DNA of 36,752 nt from contig JAUYHA010000186.1 in assembly GCA_030690265.1 (NCBI GenBank), forward strand, positions 1-36,752, written 5' to 3'. This stretch comes from Dehalococcoidales bacterium (GTDB lineage Bacteria; Chloroflexota; Dehalococcoidia; Dehalococcoidales; UBA2162). The notes beneath the pieces were generated by a model, which was given only the letters and a program-made list of their open reading frames with translations, was not told the DNA's origin and searched no databases. A program made the position numbers and the translations under genes. Positions 7,420-14,686 of this stretch are shown piece after piece (the first letter of the stretch is position 1; every line of letters starts with the position of its first letter).

Positions 7420-7535
7420 GCCACGATGATAAAACTAAAATGTCAGTAAGTCAATAAATAGGTTACTTTGGCGGAAATTGTCCAAATTTTAGGGCATTGA
7501 AAAATTTTAAGACAAAGCACAAGTATGGGTTCCGA

Positions 7536-7652
7536 ATGAAGGACCACAGCAGCACACAGGAACTAGAAAGCAGGTACTTTAGGAATTCGAAGGGTGTTAT
7601 TGTCGGGAAGATTAACGGTACCCATGCGATTGTCACCGGCATCAAGAAGTGA
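7536..7652 (+). CDS. Possible 38-residue peptide
   Basis: A short frame starts at ATG 7536 and reads MKDHSSTQELESRYFRN, then a plausible strand-turn-strand GVIVGKINGTHAIVTG, and stops at 7650-7652. It is amphipathic with no cysteines. There is no good Shine-Dalgarno, and the frame can be extended upstream without a start. It could be a gene remnant. Not recognised. Confidence 0.25.
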   Translation: MKDHSSTQELESRYFRNSKGVIVGKINGTHAIVTGIKK

Positions 7653-8016
7653 TGCGGTAGAAGCCAGTCCCGTGAGCACGAAGAGGATTCCTGAGCCAAT
7701 AATTATTGCGAAACCTTGTGGCATTTGTCTATGCTTTGGGTGCTACCCCCTTCTTCACGACCTTGTTGGCTTTGTCTGTAAGCTGGCATTCCTAAGTCTG
7801 ATGTGGCCATGGAAAGGTTATCGAGAAAACTTTACCCGGCCAATTTTTTTTGTAATTCCTGAGGGTTCTAGGTATCGTCCCCTTAAGTGGAGAAAAGACA
7901 AGCGGGGGAAAAACGCGCCCTCTTATACCTAGTGCCGTTGTCCTAACGATTCAGCATTTGTTACATTCAGTGAGTGGCAGTTGATGGCTGCCAACAATTG
8001 TTGAAGGAGTTATAAG
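7653..8016. other. 364-base non-coding stretch with an inverted repeat
   Basis: No supported gene; longer open frames here have poor composition and no ribosome-binding sites. The only structure I see is a perfect 8-base inverted repeat, CTAGGTAT at 7868-7875 and ATACCTAG at 7925-7932, enclosing a C/G-run pair (GTCCCC and GGGGGA). It could be a folded RNA leader or the end of an old insertion. Confidence 0.35.
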
Positions 8017-8364
8017 ATGAACTCTACCGAAGGACCGCGGAGCCTCGAACCGGACGGGTCAAAGTATGGAGAGAAGGGCCAGCGACGGAAAGCTCTCAAG
8101 ATACTGGCAAGAATGATTGTTCAAGCATATCTTAATGATGCTGAAAGAAGCCGTTTGGCCGAAAGCGGAGAAAGACCGAGACTGTACGTTGAGAATATCC
8201 AAGTAGTATTTACCGGAGTAGACATCAATAACACCAGCCAACGACAGAGACTTCACTCGATGCTCAATGAGGCGATAGAGAGGGCAGTTAGTGCTGGCTT
8301 GTCGGAGAACTCTCCTCCGCTAATTCTAAAGAGGAACGGCATCAGAATAAAACTGAAGTGCTGA
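8017..8364 (+). CDS. Hypothetical protein (115 aa)
   Basis: The ATG at 8017 has a strong GAAGGAG site (8003-8009). The 115-residue product starts with a polar, probably disordered stretch (MNSTEGPRSLEPDGSKYGEKG), then a helix KALKILARMIVQAYLNDAE, a strand-like LYVENIQVVFTGV, and a C-terminal helix LHSMLNEAIERAVSAGL before a basic tail. There is no signal peptide or membrane segment. I do not recognise the family. The alternation of helix and strand suggests a compact small domain. It is convergent with the TspO gene and sits at the edge of the accessory region. Confidence 0.6.
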   Translation: MNSTEGPRSLEPDGSKYGEKGQRRKALKILARMIVQAYLNDAERSRLAESGERPRLYVENIQVVFTGVDINNTSQRQRLHSMLNEAIERAVSAGLSENSPPLILKRNGIRIKLKC

Positions 8365-8461
8365 GATTTTGTCTCCAGCTGAGGGGATTCGAACTTACAG
8401 CGAATCTAGGTCCTGCAGATAAGTTCCAGAGAAGATTGAGGCGCCATATTTTGAAGCACTG

Positions 8462-8965
8462 CTAAGCGGCTGTACCCTGTTTGGCAGGCTTGTTCAGCAG
8501 CCAGACACCGATGTTCAGGTATGAGGCGATGCTGACCCACACGATGTAAGGGATAAGGAGTACACCTGCCCACCCCGAAACCCGGAAAGACGCAATCATC
8601 GTTGCCAGAATAAGGAGCCACAGGGCAATAATTGTTATGACTCCTCCCCCCTTCGACTTCATCCCGAAGAAGATAATTGACCATAGAGCGTTAAGCGCAA
8701 GCTGGATCCAGAATAGCGTAAAAGCCAGCAATGCGCCATTAGTGGCTAATCCGTTTTGCCAGACAAGAAAGACGGAGATTCCCATCAGAATATATAGGGT
8801 GGTCCAGACAGGCCCAAATGCCCAGTTGGGTGGGGTGTAGGGTGGTTTTTTCAGTCCGGCGTACCAGCTTGGGATTGCTTTAAAAGTGAAAAGGCTTCCG
8901 ATCCCTGCGGCGGCAAAGCAGGCAAGGATACTGACAACAAGTTTGATGATATCATTCAAGCCCAT
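8462..8965 (-). CDS. tspO: TspO/MBR-family membrane protein
   Basis: This 167-residue protein with five predicted membrane helices carries the family signatures: PSWYAGLKKPPYTPPNWAFG (residues about 32-51) followed by PVWTTLYILMGIS, plus later aromatic-rich helices ending SYLNIGVWLLNKP. TspO proteins bind porphyrins and, in some bacteria, modulate pigment or stress responses, and some degrade protoporphyrin in light. The start ATG at 8965 has an AAGGAG site. It lies 24 bases downstream of the heliorhodopsin stop on the same strand, so the two are almost certainly one operon. That pairing suggests a light- or tetrapyrrole-related role; this is inference. Confidence 0.93.
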   Translation of the reverse strand: MGLNDIIKLVVSILACFAAAGIGSLFTFKAIPSWYAGLKKPPYTPPNWAFGPVWTTLYILMGISVFLVWQNGLATNGALLAFTLFWIQLALNALWSIIFFGMKSKGGGVITIIALWLLILATMIASFRVSGWAGVLLIPYIVWVSIASYLNIGVWLLNKPAKQGTAA

Positions 8966-8989
8966 AACTGGCTCCTTGTGTAAGTGCTT

Positions 8990-9757
8990 CTATGATGAGA
9001 GCAACACCGGGAAAAACACCTGCCATGCAAGTAATGCCTTCGCCGTGAGACTGAGGATGATGTATACCTTTTCGCCAAATAGATAGTCCCGCCAGGGACC
9101 CACCTTCTTGTACTGTAATACCATGTTGACCGCGAAGCAATTGAAGAACACGAAAAGCGAAATGATAATGCCATAGACGAATCCGGGAGGAGATGCATCA
9201 AGCCCCGGAGCCCATGTATAGACCGCAATTGCTATCCATGGAATAATACCCGCAAAGCTGCCAAACCAGAACGGAATCCAACTCGGTTTGCCCGGTTTTT
9301 CATACTTCTCTTGCAATGCCCCAAACAATATCATGCAGGCATTGATACCGAATATAGCCAGCAAGGCGGCAATGTCGCTGATGCCGGTAATCTGAGAGAT
9401 TAATACAATCATAATCGAAGAGCTAAAAAAGTACTCAAGCCAGCGCCCGTAGTTGCGGTTCTGAAGTAAATTACGCTTGTACCAGGGGAAAACGGGCGGC
9501 GATGCGATTATCAACAATGCGATTGCCGAGATTGCGAGGAACGCAAATACGCCCCAGCCGGTGGAGATATTAAACAGGTGGCGAAGTTCGGGGGTGGTTC
9601 CGGGTGGACCTTTCATGAACGTGGCTGTCACTGGGAGAGAGAAGCTGTTAGTGAGTACAGCGATCAGGATCGCTTGCACTGCGAGAATCAACCCGACAAC
9701 GATGTTCCAGATACGTAGCCGACTAAGTTTCCGTTCGTTAGATAGGTCAACGGCCAT
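8990..9757 (-). CDS. Heliorhodopsin
   Basis: The protein is 255 residues with seven membrane helices. It matches heliorhodopsin throughout: SFSLPVTATF after helix 1, WLEYFFSSSIMIVLI in helix 3 (E108 in the counterion position), IAALLAIFGINACMILFG, PGFVYGIIISLFVFFN, CFAVNMVLQYKKVGPWRDY, and GEKVYIILSLTAKALLAWQ with K240 as the retinal Schiff-base lysine. Heliorhodopsins bind retinal, have the N-terminus in the cytoplasm and slow photocycles, and mostly occur in organisms without a typical outer membrane; their role is unsettled. I chose ATG 9757 because AAGGAGG lies just upstream, and it begins the natural MAVDLSNERK start. Two histidines usual in helices 1 and 2 appear to be leucines. TspO follows in the same operon. 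Confidence 0.93.
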   Translation of the reverse strand: MAVDLSNERKLSRLRIWNIVVGLILAVQAILIAVLTNSFSLPVTATFMKGPPGTTPELRHLFNISTGWGVFAFLAISAIALLIIASPPVFPWYKRNLLQNRNYGRWLEYFFSSSIMIVLISQITGISDIAALLAIFGINACMILFGALQEKYEKPGKPSWIPFWFGSFAGIIPWIAIAVYTWAPGLDASPPGFVYGIIISLFVFFNCFAVNMVLQYKKVGPWRDYLFGEKVYIILSLTAKALLAWQVFFPVLLSS

Positions 9758-9836
9758 ATTATACCTCCTTTCCGTAAACTCCATGCTGGCGAAGAGCGAC
9801 AGCAAATGCAATCACTAACTATCATATTTTGAATAT

Positions 9837-9865
9837 ATAATACCCATCGTACCGAGGAAAATCAA
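9837..9865 (-). promoter_or_regulatory. Promoter of the heliorhodopsin-TspO operon
   Basis: On the minus strand a -35 TTGATT (9865-9860) and a -10 TATTAT (9842-9837) are separated by 17 bases, about 80 bases before the heliorhodopsin start. Spacing is ideal and both hexamers are close to the sigma-70 consensus. Confidence 0.65.
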
Positions 9866-10647
9866 GAAAGCGCCAATTTAGCAAGCAAATATTTTCGGCC
9901 AAGCGAGGGAAGTTCGAACTGAATCACACTGGTCCGCATCTCGATGCTTATCAAAATAGGACGTCAGGTAAAGGAAAATTCAGCTCGGAAGGTTCTATAT
10001 ATTGAACTACTTGGGCCACCCGTAGAGATTTTAACTGAACCGGCATTTCATAGTTATATAGGCAAAGCCAAGAGCTGTTGCAGCGCCGGAATCAGCGCCT
10101 TCTTCTCGAAGAAAAGTTCGGAATGCTTCCAATGTGGGCTCGCGGATTGGATTCGAACTCTGTGTTGTCCCTCCGGACATCCAATGGTATTATACCTGCT
10201 GGGACTTTAAGCATACGACTTTTTGAGCAACTCTCGTAATCTAGGAACTAAATCAGGACGCAAAAAGTTCGATATGCTTCCTGAGTCCCCAGCCAATCTG
10301 GAAGCATTCCGAACAAATTCATGTCAATTTGCAGTTGACGCCACGAAGCATGAAAACATGATTTCATAACCGTGTCTTTCCGTACTTGATACGGAATCCA
10401 GGCGGGGTGGGCTGGCTGGATTCCGGCTGGAGTTTATCCCGTACCTGATACGGGGCCGGAATGACATTTTCAGAGCAACTGCTGTTTGGGAAGAAGTGCC
10501 TGATTCTAAGCCCTGGACAGGTAGATATGAGGGCTTTTGCAACGGGTTGTTGACAAGCCTTTGGGATAGGATTAAACTTCAATACCCGTCAACAGAATAA
10601 ACCCTCCCTTACTTAGAAGGATGTGATGCAAATTAAGGACACCCCCG
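9866..10647. other. 780-base gene-free stretch
   Basis: I see no supported gene. Frames here lack ribosome-binding sites and read as translated non-coding DNA. It holds one palindromic repeat (10377-10466) and a tRNA T-loop-like string (GGATTCGAACT, around 10148) that does not fold into a tRNA. The remainder is unexplained and could contain the decayed end of an old insertion. Confidence 0.4.
10377..10466. repeat. Palindromic intergenic repeat (GTCATTCC family)
   Basis: Two hairpins are separated by a G-rich spacer: TCCGTACTTGATACGGA (with the tail ATCCAGG) and CCCGTACCTGATACGGG followed by CCGGAATGACA. Related copies lie at 19686-19801, 32659-32731 and 36654-36726. The left GTCA end is missing in this copy. 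Confidence 0.7.
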
Positions 10648-10710
10648 ATGGCTAAAGAACGAGCTGTAATCTGTCTGAAACTTCTTAAAAATATAGGAGT
10701 TAGGAGGTAA
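10648..10710 (+). CDS. Possible 20-residue leader peptide
   Basis: ATG 10648 opens a frame MAKERAVICLKLLKNIGVRR whose TAA stop (10708-10710) lies inside the Shine-Dalgarno spacer of the following gene (AGGAGG, TAA, then ATG 10716). An AAGGAC site is upstream. The arrangement would couple translation of the two, but chance is a real alternative. Confidence 0.25.
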   Translation: MAKERAVICLKLLKNIGVRR

Positions 10711-10715
10711 TAAAA

Positions 10716-11774
10716 ATGACTATTCTGAGAGAGGAAGTTGCCAAGGGTATTTGGAGGTTTGGTCCGTTTGAACGCCCCTGCCTGCCCCGTAAGAATGGAG
10801 CGGGGGACCCCAGCGGGCCCTGTGTCCCTTCCATCGTGGTTGGTGAGAAGGGGACGGCAATTGTAGACCCCGGTGAGACTTCCTATTCACTGGCGTTTCT
10901 ACTGGGTATGGAACAGCTGGGAATAGATTTCAAGAGCATCCAGTATATCTGTCTTACTCATATCCATCTCTTTCATTGTCAGGCGGCAAGTACGTTGATA
11001 GATAAACTACCCAATGCCAAAGTAGTGGTTCACCCGAGAGGCGCCCCACACTTGATAGACCCCACACGACTTAATGAGAACACTATCGAGATAGAGGGCC
11101 CGACGGGTTGCGAACTGATGAAACCTATTCCCGAGGGCAGAATAATAGCTGCAGAAGACGGTCAGCTTTTGGACCTGGGAGGGCGGGAATTGGAAATGGT
11201 CTACTTCCCGGGCCATGCTCCCCACGGTATGGCTATCTTTGACCGTCTCACCAGGGCCATATTCCCTGGTGACTATGACACCGCCGGCGGTATCGTCTTT
11301 AACCCGGGCCAGCCCGGAAGTATACCTCCGCTTCTTAACAGTATACGTCGTGTTCAGACTCTTAACCCCTCGATGGTCATTCGTTTTGCTCGTCCCGGGG
11401 TAATGTCCCCGGATATCTTTCAGGGGCTCGAAGCTCACGCTCTTGCCGTGGAGCGAGTTTGCCTGGAAGGTTTGAAGCAGAAGTTAAGTATGGCTGAAAT
11501 AAATAACAGGGTAGCCCAGGTCAACCGATTGGTTCCATTCGGAGACGCCCTGGAATCTCCGGAGTTATACGCGGACCAGTTGACGAGAAGGACGACATCG
11601 CCTGCTTTCTTAGCCAGCCTCATCAAGAAGTATCCCGACTTAGGATTGGAGTTACCCTCTGACGTTGACAAGGATAGTGAATACTGGGGGGACCATTACA
11701 ACAGACCTATGCCCGGTCAGGAGAAAAAAGGCGGCGAGAAAAGCAGTGCAAGAAAGCCAGCGAAAAAAGAATAG
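10716..11774 (+). CDS. Metallo-beta-lactamase-fold protein with altered metal motif
   Basis: The protein is 352 residues, starting at an ATG with TTAGGAGGT upstream. The MBL fold is clear: AIVDPGETSYSL (about 48-59), the metal loop LTHIHLFHCQA at 80-90, VVVHPRGAPHL, FPGHAPHGM (H167, H170) and AIFPGDYDT (D186). The usual HxHxDH is HIHLFH here, so the aspartate that binds the second metal is phenylalanine (F86). A C-terminal helical domain and a lysine-rich tail (KKGGEKSSARKPAKKE) follow. It may bind a single metal, use a different chemistry, or be non-catalytic. The substrate cannot be inferred. A strong terminator follows, so it is transcribed alone or with a leader. Confidence 0.85.
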   Translation: MTILREEVAKGIWRFGPFERPCLPRKNGAGDPSGPCVPSIVVGEKGTAIVDPGETSYSLAFLLGMEQLGIDFKSIQYICLTHIHLFHCQAASTLIDKLPNAKVVVHPRGAPHLIDPTRLNENTIEIEGPTGCELMKPIPEGRIIAAEDGQLLDLGGRELEMVYFPGHAPHGMAIFDRLTRAIFPGDYDTAGGIVFNPGQPGSIPPLLNSIRRVQTLNPSMVIRFARPGVMSPDIFQGLEAHALAVERVCLEGLKQKLSMAEINNRVAQVNRLVPFGDALESPELYADQLTRRTTSPAFLASLIKKYPDLGLELPSDVDKDSEYWGDHYNRPMPGQEKKGGEKSSARKPAKKE

Positions 11775-11819
11775 CTTCCTTTTTCAGAAGTGGAGCTGGG
11801 TTAATTAAAGTCAAAGTAG

Positions 11820-11852
11820 AGAGGGGAACAGAAATGTTCCCCTCTAATTTTT
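11820..11852 (+). terminator. Rho-independent terminator
   Basis: A perfect 11-base-pair stem AGAGGGGAACA / TGTTCCCCTCT with a GAAA tetraloop is followed by AATTTTTT. It ends the metallo-beta-lactamase-fold gene. Confidence 0.92.
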
Positions 11853-11950
11853 TGTGCGAATAGGGACGGAATTAGCCCTTGCCTGTGGGAATGGTAAGAA
11901 ATATAAAAGATGCTGGGTATGTAAGAGCGGATAAAAAGGGGTGAAATTTG

Positions 11951-12238
11951 CTAACGACACCACAACCAGACGCCGTCTTTAAGAAGTCCTTTGGCATCCC
12001 AATGAAAAATCTGACCAGTCTTTTCATCGATTATACGATGGGTGGTTGCCAAGTGATTGCCATTTGCGTCATAATGTAGTAAGATTCTACTTGTGCCACC
12101 TAGGTAGGTCTTTGATGGTGAACCGTCAAGGTAATGTGTTTTGAGAGTGCCATCTTTGATTTTGTTCCATATGCCTAGGTCATTGAAATATTTTTCAATA
12201 ATATGGCTTTTTTCTTCTGCTCTCAACTTATGGCGCAA
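11951..12238 (-). CDS. Hypothetical protein (about 95 aa)
   Basis: The frame reads convincingly as protein: RAEEKSHIIEKYFNDLGIWN, then a beta-rich repeat-like body with ILLHYDANGNHLATTHRIID and GQIFHWDAKGLLKDGVWLWC. I place the start at TTG 12238, behind a CTGGAG-type site; an ATG at 12289 would add a hydrophobic stretch but overlaps the opposite gene. The repeated pattern of aromatic-Asp-Ala/Gly-x-Gly is reminiscent of hydrophilic beta-hairpin repeats, but I do not recognise the family. It diverges from the gene at 12265 with only 26 bases between starts, leaving little room for two promoters. Confidence 0.5.
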   Translation of the reverse strand: MRHKLRAEEKSHIIEKYFNDLGIWNKIKDGTLKTHYLDGSPSKTYLGGTSRILLHYDANGNHLATTHRIIDEKTGQIFHWDAKGLLKDGVWLWCR

Positions 12239-12264
12239 CTTAGACTCCAGTAGGAGGACTAACA

Positions 12265-12663
12265 ATGAACAAAACAGCAGTTGTTCCATTAGAAAACAAC
12301 CTATCTAATCTCTTAAGCTCATATTTGTTAGGGCAAAAAAGCCTTTTAGAGTGTGCGGAATGGTTTTCTACAATTGATTGGGGAAGTATCGATGTAGAAT
12401 CCGAACTAGCACGAAAATTGGGAAAGTTGCAAGTTATATGCACCGAAGTCTCCGAAGGGCTAAGACAGGAAGCGGAGTTTTTAAAGGTAGCGTCAGAAGT
12501 CCTTGCTAAAATATCAAAAGAGTCTTGTATAAGGTTTTGGATTTCTCGGCCAGAAGTGGTCTCGAGTTCTTCAAGTGAGAACATTGAAAATATCTTTTTC
12601 ATGCCGATGGCGGACCCGGAATCACCATCCTGGAATATATCACCTCAAGTGGTATCTGCGTAG
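12265..12663 (+). CDS. Hypothetical helical protein (132 aa)
   Basis: The ATG at 12265 has a strong GTAGGAGG site at 12250-12257. The product is a mostly helical, acidic protein (LLSSYLLGQKSLLECAEW, ELARKLGKLQVICTEVSEGL, EFLKVASEVLAKISKE) with a serine-rich turn near residue 108 and no membrane segment. The last 65 bases overlap, tail to tail, the DUF6941 gene on the other strand. Not recognised. The helical bundle character resembles small regulatory or antitoxin-like proteins, but nothing specific supports that. Confidence 0.55.
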   Translation: MNKTAVVPLENNLSNLLSSYLLGQKSLLECAEWFSTIDWGSIDVESELARKLGKLQVICTEVSEGLRQEAEFLKVASEVLAKISKESCIRFWISRPEVVSSSSSENIENIFFMPMADPESPSWNISPQVVSA

Positions 12664-13039
12664 CCAGAGCATCACCGACTAAGATTCTGAACCAATAAAG
12701 ACCGGATTCACGAAGCATAATATTTATCCGGGTAACGATATTACAACCTCGATTTCCTCCTTCAAAATAGGGGGTAAGTTTAATTGGCTCTAATCTAATA
12801 CCTGATGGCAATTCCGGTTGAATGGTAACTTGCACGCTACCCCTGGCTGAACCAGATTTAAATGCAAGAACTAAGAACCAGTTAAGAGGAGTAGGTGGCA
12901 TCTCTTCCGGTGCAGAAGGTCCGTGTGAGCTTACTGTCAACCGGTCAACTAGCCTGATCAGGGATAAGACGCCTGATTTATCTTCTATTACATTTTCGCA
13001 AAAAGCCGCAACATTTAGAAAAGGCCCGGTAGTATCCAT
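12599..13039 (-). CDS. DUF6941 family protein
   Basis: This 146-residue beta-rich protein has the pattern I associate with DUF6941: an opening GPFLNVAAFCENVIEDKSGV, then LSLIRLVDRLTV, a central FKSGSARGSVQVTI and the closing SGLYWFRILVGD and IPLEVIYSR. Members occur widely in soil bacteria with no known function; the fold is probably an immunoglobulin-like or C2-like sandwich. The ATG at 13039 has a GGAGGTG site. The gene converges on and overlaps the 3' end of the 12265 gene by 65 bases, so antisense interaction between the two transcripts is possible. Confidence 0.75.
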   Translation of the reverse strand: MDTTGPFLNVAAFCENVIEDKSGVLSLIRLVDRLTVSSHGPSAPEEMPPTPLNWFLVLAFKSGSARGSVQVTIQPELPSGIRLEPIKLTPYFEGGNRGCNIVTRINIMLRESGLYWFRILVGDALATQIPLEVIYSRMVIPGPPSA

Positions 13040-13271
13040 ATAACACCTCCGAATACGTGAATACCTGCCGTGTTAGAACAAACAATTCTTAAATATAATA
13101 ACGAAGGCAGGTTGAAATATCAATTCTAGGATGATTTGCTAAATAAGCAAGAGGATGTTAGGGGTAGAATGCTTAAATGCTCTTTATCGGAGGTTTGGTC
13201 ATAGTACACTGATAATCACATCCCTATCTCCGCCCAATGGTAAAGTGCCTTTAAGCACCATAATCTTGGCC

Positions 13272-13637
13272 CTAAAATTGTCCTTGCTGTAGTTCGATTG
13301 GTTCACCTTCCGGACCGGTAAGAAAAGATATCTTGAAATCCGGACGGATTTGTCTTATATCCCGGGTGAATTTGACTCCCGCCTCTTTCATTTCCGCTAC
13401 CGCTGCTTCCAGCCTGTCGGTCCTGATACCGAAGTGGACCAGCCCGGTTGGTTCGCCTTCCCGTGCCTGGTTGATAAGTATGGTCACGCCATTCAGGTCC
13501 AACTTGGCAGAATCCTTACCGTCACCTTCGCTGCGGGCGCTGATTTTCCTGGCACCAAAGGTGCTCTCGTAAAATTCAGCCGTTTTTATCGGCTCCGCAC
13601 TCCTCAGGTGAATGTGGTCAAACCAATATTCGGGCAT
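13272..13637 (-). CDS. VOC (glyoxalase/dioxygenase superfamily) protein
   Basis: This 121-residue single-domain protein has two beta-alpha-beta-beta-beta modules: FDHIHLRSAEPIKTAEFYES with the first metal histidine, VTILINQA, then GLVHFGIRTDRLEAAVAE and GPEGEPIELQQ with the closing glutamate. The H-H-E pattern is consistent with metal binding. VOC proteins of this size act as isomerases, lyases or epimerases on small oxygenated substrates. It is the last gene of the minus-strand operon with the flavin ene-reductase, bicupin and MFS transporter (22-base gap to the ene-reductase). The ATG at 13637 has an AGGAG site. The substrate is unknown. Confidence 0.88.
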   Translation of the reverse strand: MPEYWFDHIHLRSAEPIKTAEFYESTFGARKISARSEGDGKDSAKLDLNGVTILINQAREGEPTGLVHFGIRTDRLEAAVAEMKEAGVKFTRDIRQIRPDFKISFLTGPEGEPIELQQGQF

Positions 13638-13659
13638 TATTGGCTATCTCCTGTCTGTC

Positions 13660-14655
13660 TTATAGTTTTATTCCCAGCTTTTGTGCCGCCTGTTTGGGGA
13701 AATCGGGATTGGAAAGCAAGGTGCGGCCAATGGCAACCAGGTCCACCTTACCTTCACGAATTATCGTATCGGCATATTCAGGTTCGGTAATGTTTCCTAC
13801 CCCGATAACCGGGACCTTTACTACTTCCTTGATTCCTTTTGCCAGAGGAACGAAATACCCCTGCCCCGTAATCTTTTGACCGTCGCCGCCGATGCCTCCG
13901 GAGACATCTATAACATCTACGCCGGCTTGCTCCAGATGTTTAGCCGCCAGTTTTGCCTCATCGCCGCTTAATCCTCCCTCTATCATATCGTCAGCGCCGA
14001 AACGGTAAAAAAGAGGCATGTTCTCTCCTATTCTGGTTTTGACCTCCTTTATTACTTGCACGGGAAACCGCAGCCGGTTTAAAAGACTGCCGCCGTATTC
14101 ATCATCACGACAGTTGGTATATGGCGAGAGAAACTGACAGAGAAGAAAGCCATGAGCACCATGTATCTCTACCGAATCAAAGCCTGCTTCGGCTGCTCGA
14201 TAGGCGGCATCTCCAAACCCGGCGACTATTGTCTGGAGCTCTGAAATAGTTAATGGCCTTGGTACCTCACTGGCGTTTGGAAGAGCGATGTTCCACGGAC
14301 CGGAGGGCTGCTTCCCGGTAAGGCTGCGGGGAGCTTTGGCACCGCTATGGTTCAGTTGTATGATTACCTTAGCCCCTTTAGAGTGTATGGCTTCTACAAG
14401 ACGTTTGAGGCCGGGTATTAGTTTATCGCTGTAAAGCCCCGTTTGTGCTCTGCGTAATTTGCCATCTTTTAAAACATAGCTGTGTTCGAGGATTATTAGT
14501 CCAACACCACCCTCTGCCCGGGTTACATAGTGTTTAGTATGCCGGTCAGTAATCTCTCCGTCTTCGGTAGCCATACCGGTTGCCATTGGTGGCATTACGA
14601 TACGGTTTTTCAAAGCGAGCCCTTTTATATTGATTGTATCGAAAAGGCCTGGCAT
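13660..14655 (-). CDS. Old-yellow-enzyme-type flavin oxidoreductase
   Basis: This 331-residue TIM-barrel FMN enzyme of the NADH:flavin oxidoreductase family opens MPGLFDTINIKGLALKNRIV and carries EIHGAHGFLLCQFLSPYTN with NCRDDEYGGSLLNRLRF (substrate and FMN contacts) and VDLVAIGRTLLSNPDF near the end. The C-terminal iron-sulfur and FAD/NAD domains of 2,4-dienoyl-CoA reductase types are absent, so it is a single-domain ene-reductase. I chose ATG 14655 with GAAGGA upstream; longer frames run into the bicupin gene. Family enzymes reduce activated C=C bonds or nitro groups. In context I infer reduction of an unsaturated acid or aromatic ring product handled by the neighbouring bicupin. Confidence 0.9.
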   Translation of the reverse strand: MPGLFDTINIKGLALKNRIVMPPMATGMATEDGEITDRHTKHYVTRAEGGVGLIILEHSYVLKDGKLRRAQTGLYSDKLIPGLKRLVEAIHSKGAKVIIQLNHSGAKAPRSLTGKQPSGPWNIALPNASEVPRPLTISELQTIVAGFGDAAYRAAEAGFDSVEIHGAHGFLLCQFLSPYTNCRDDEYGGSLLNRLRFPVQVIKEVKTRIGENMPLFYRFGADDMIEGGLSGDEAKLAAKHLEQAGVDVIDVSGGIGGDGQKITGQGYFVPLAKGIKEVVKVPVIGVGNITEPEYADTIIREGKVDLVAIGRTLLSNPDFPKQAAQKLGIKL

Positions 14656-14686
14656 ATTGTTTTCCTTCCATACCCAGCCAGATAGC

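Noticed and set aside
7594-7932. 112-residue open frame on the plus strand
   Set aside because: Low-quality composition, no ribosome-binding site, overlaps the more plausible short frame at 7536 and an inverted repeat.
8383-8402. tRNA T-loop-like string GGGGATTCGAACT on the minus strand
   Set aside because: The flanking bases do not form a T-stem or acceptor stem and no anticodon arm can be found, so it is not called as tRNA or attachment site.
10141-10165. Second T-loop-like string GGATTCGAACT
   Set aside because: Same reason: no tRNA fold from the surrounding sequence; the shared 11 bases alone do not show an attachment-site pair.
9944-10210. 88-residue open frame downstream of the heliorhodopsin promoter
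   Set aside because: No ribosome-binding site, unusual composition (cysteine-rich, no domain), reads like translated non-coding DNA.
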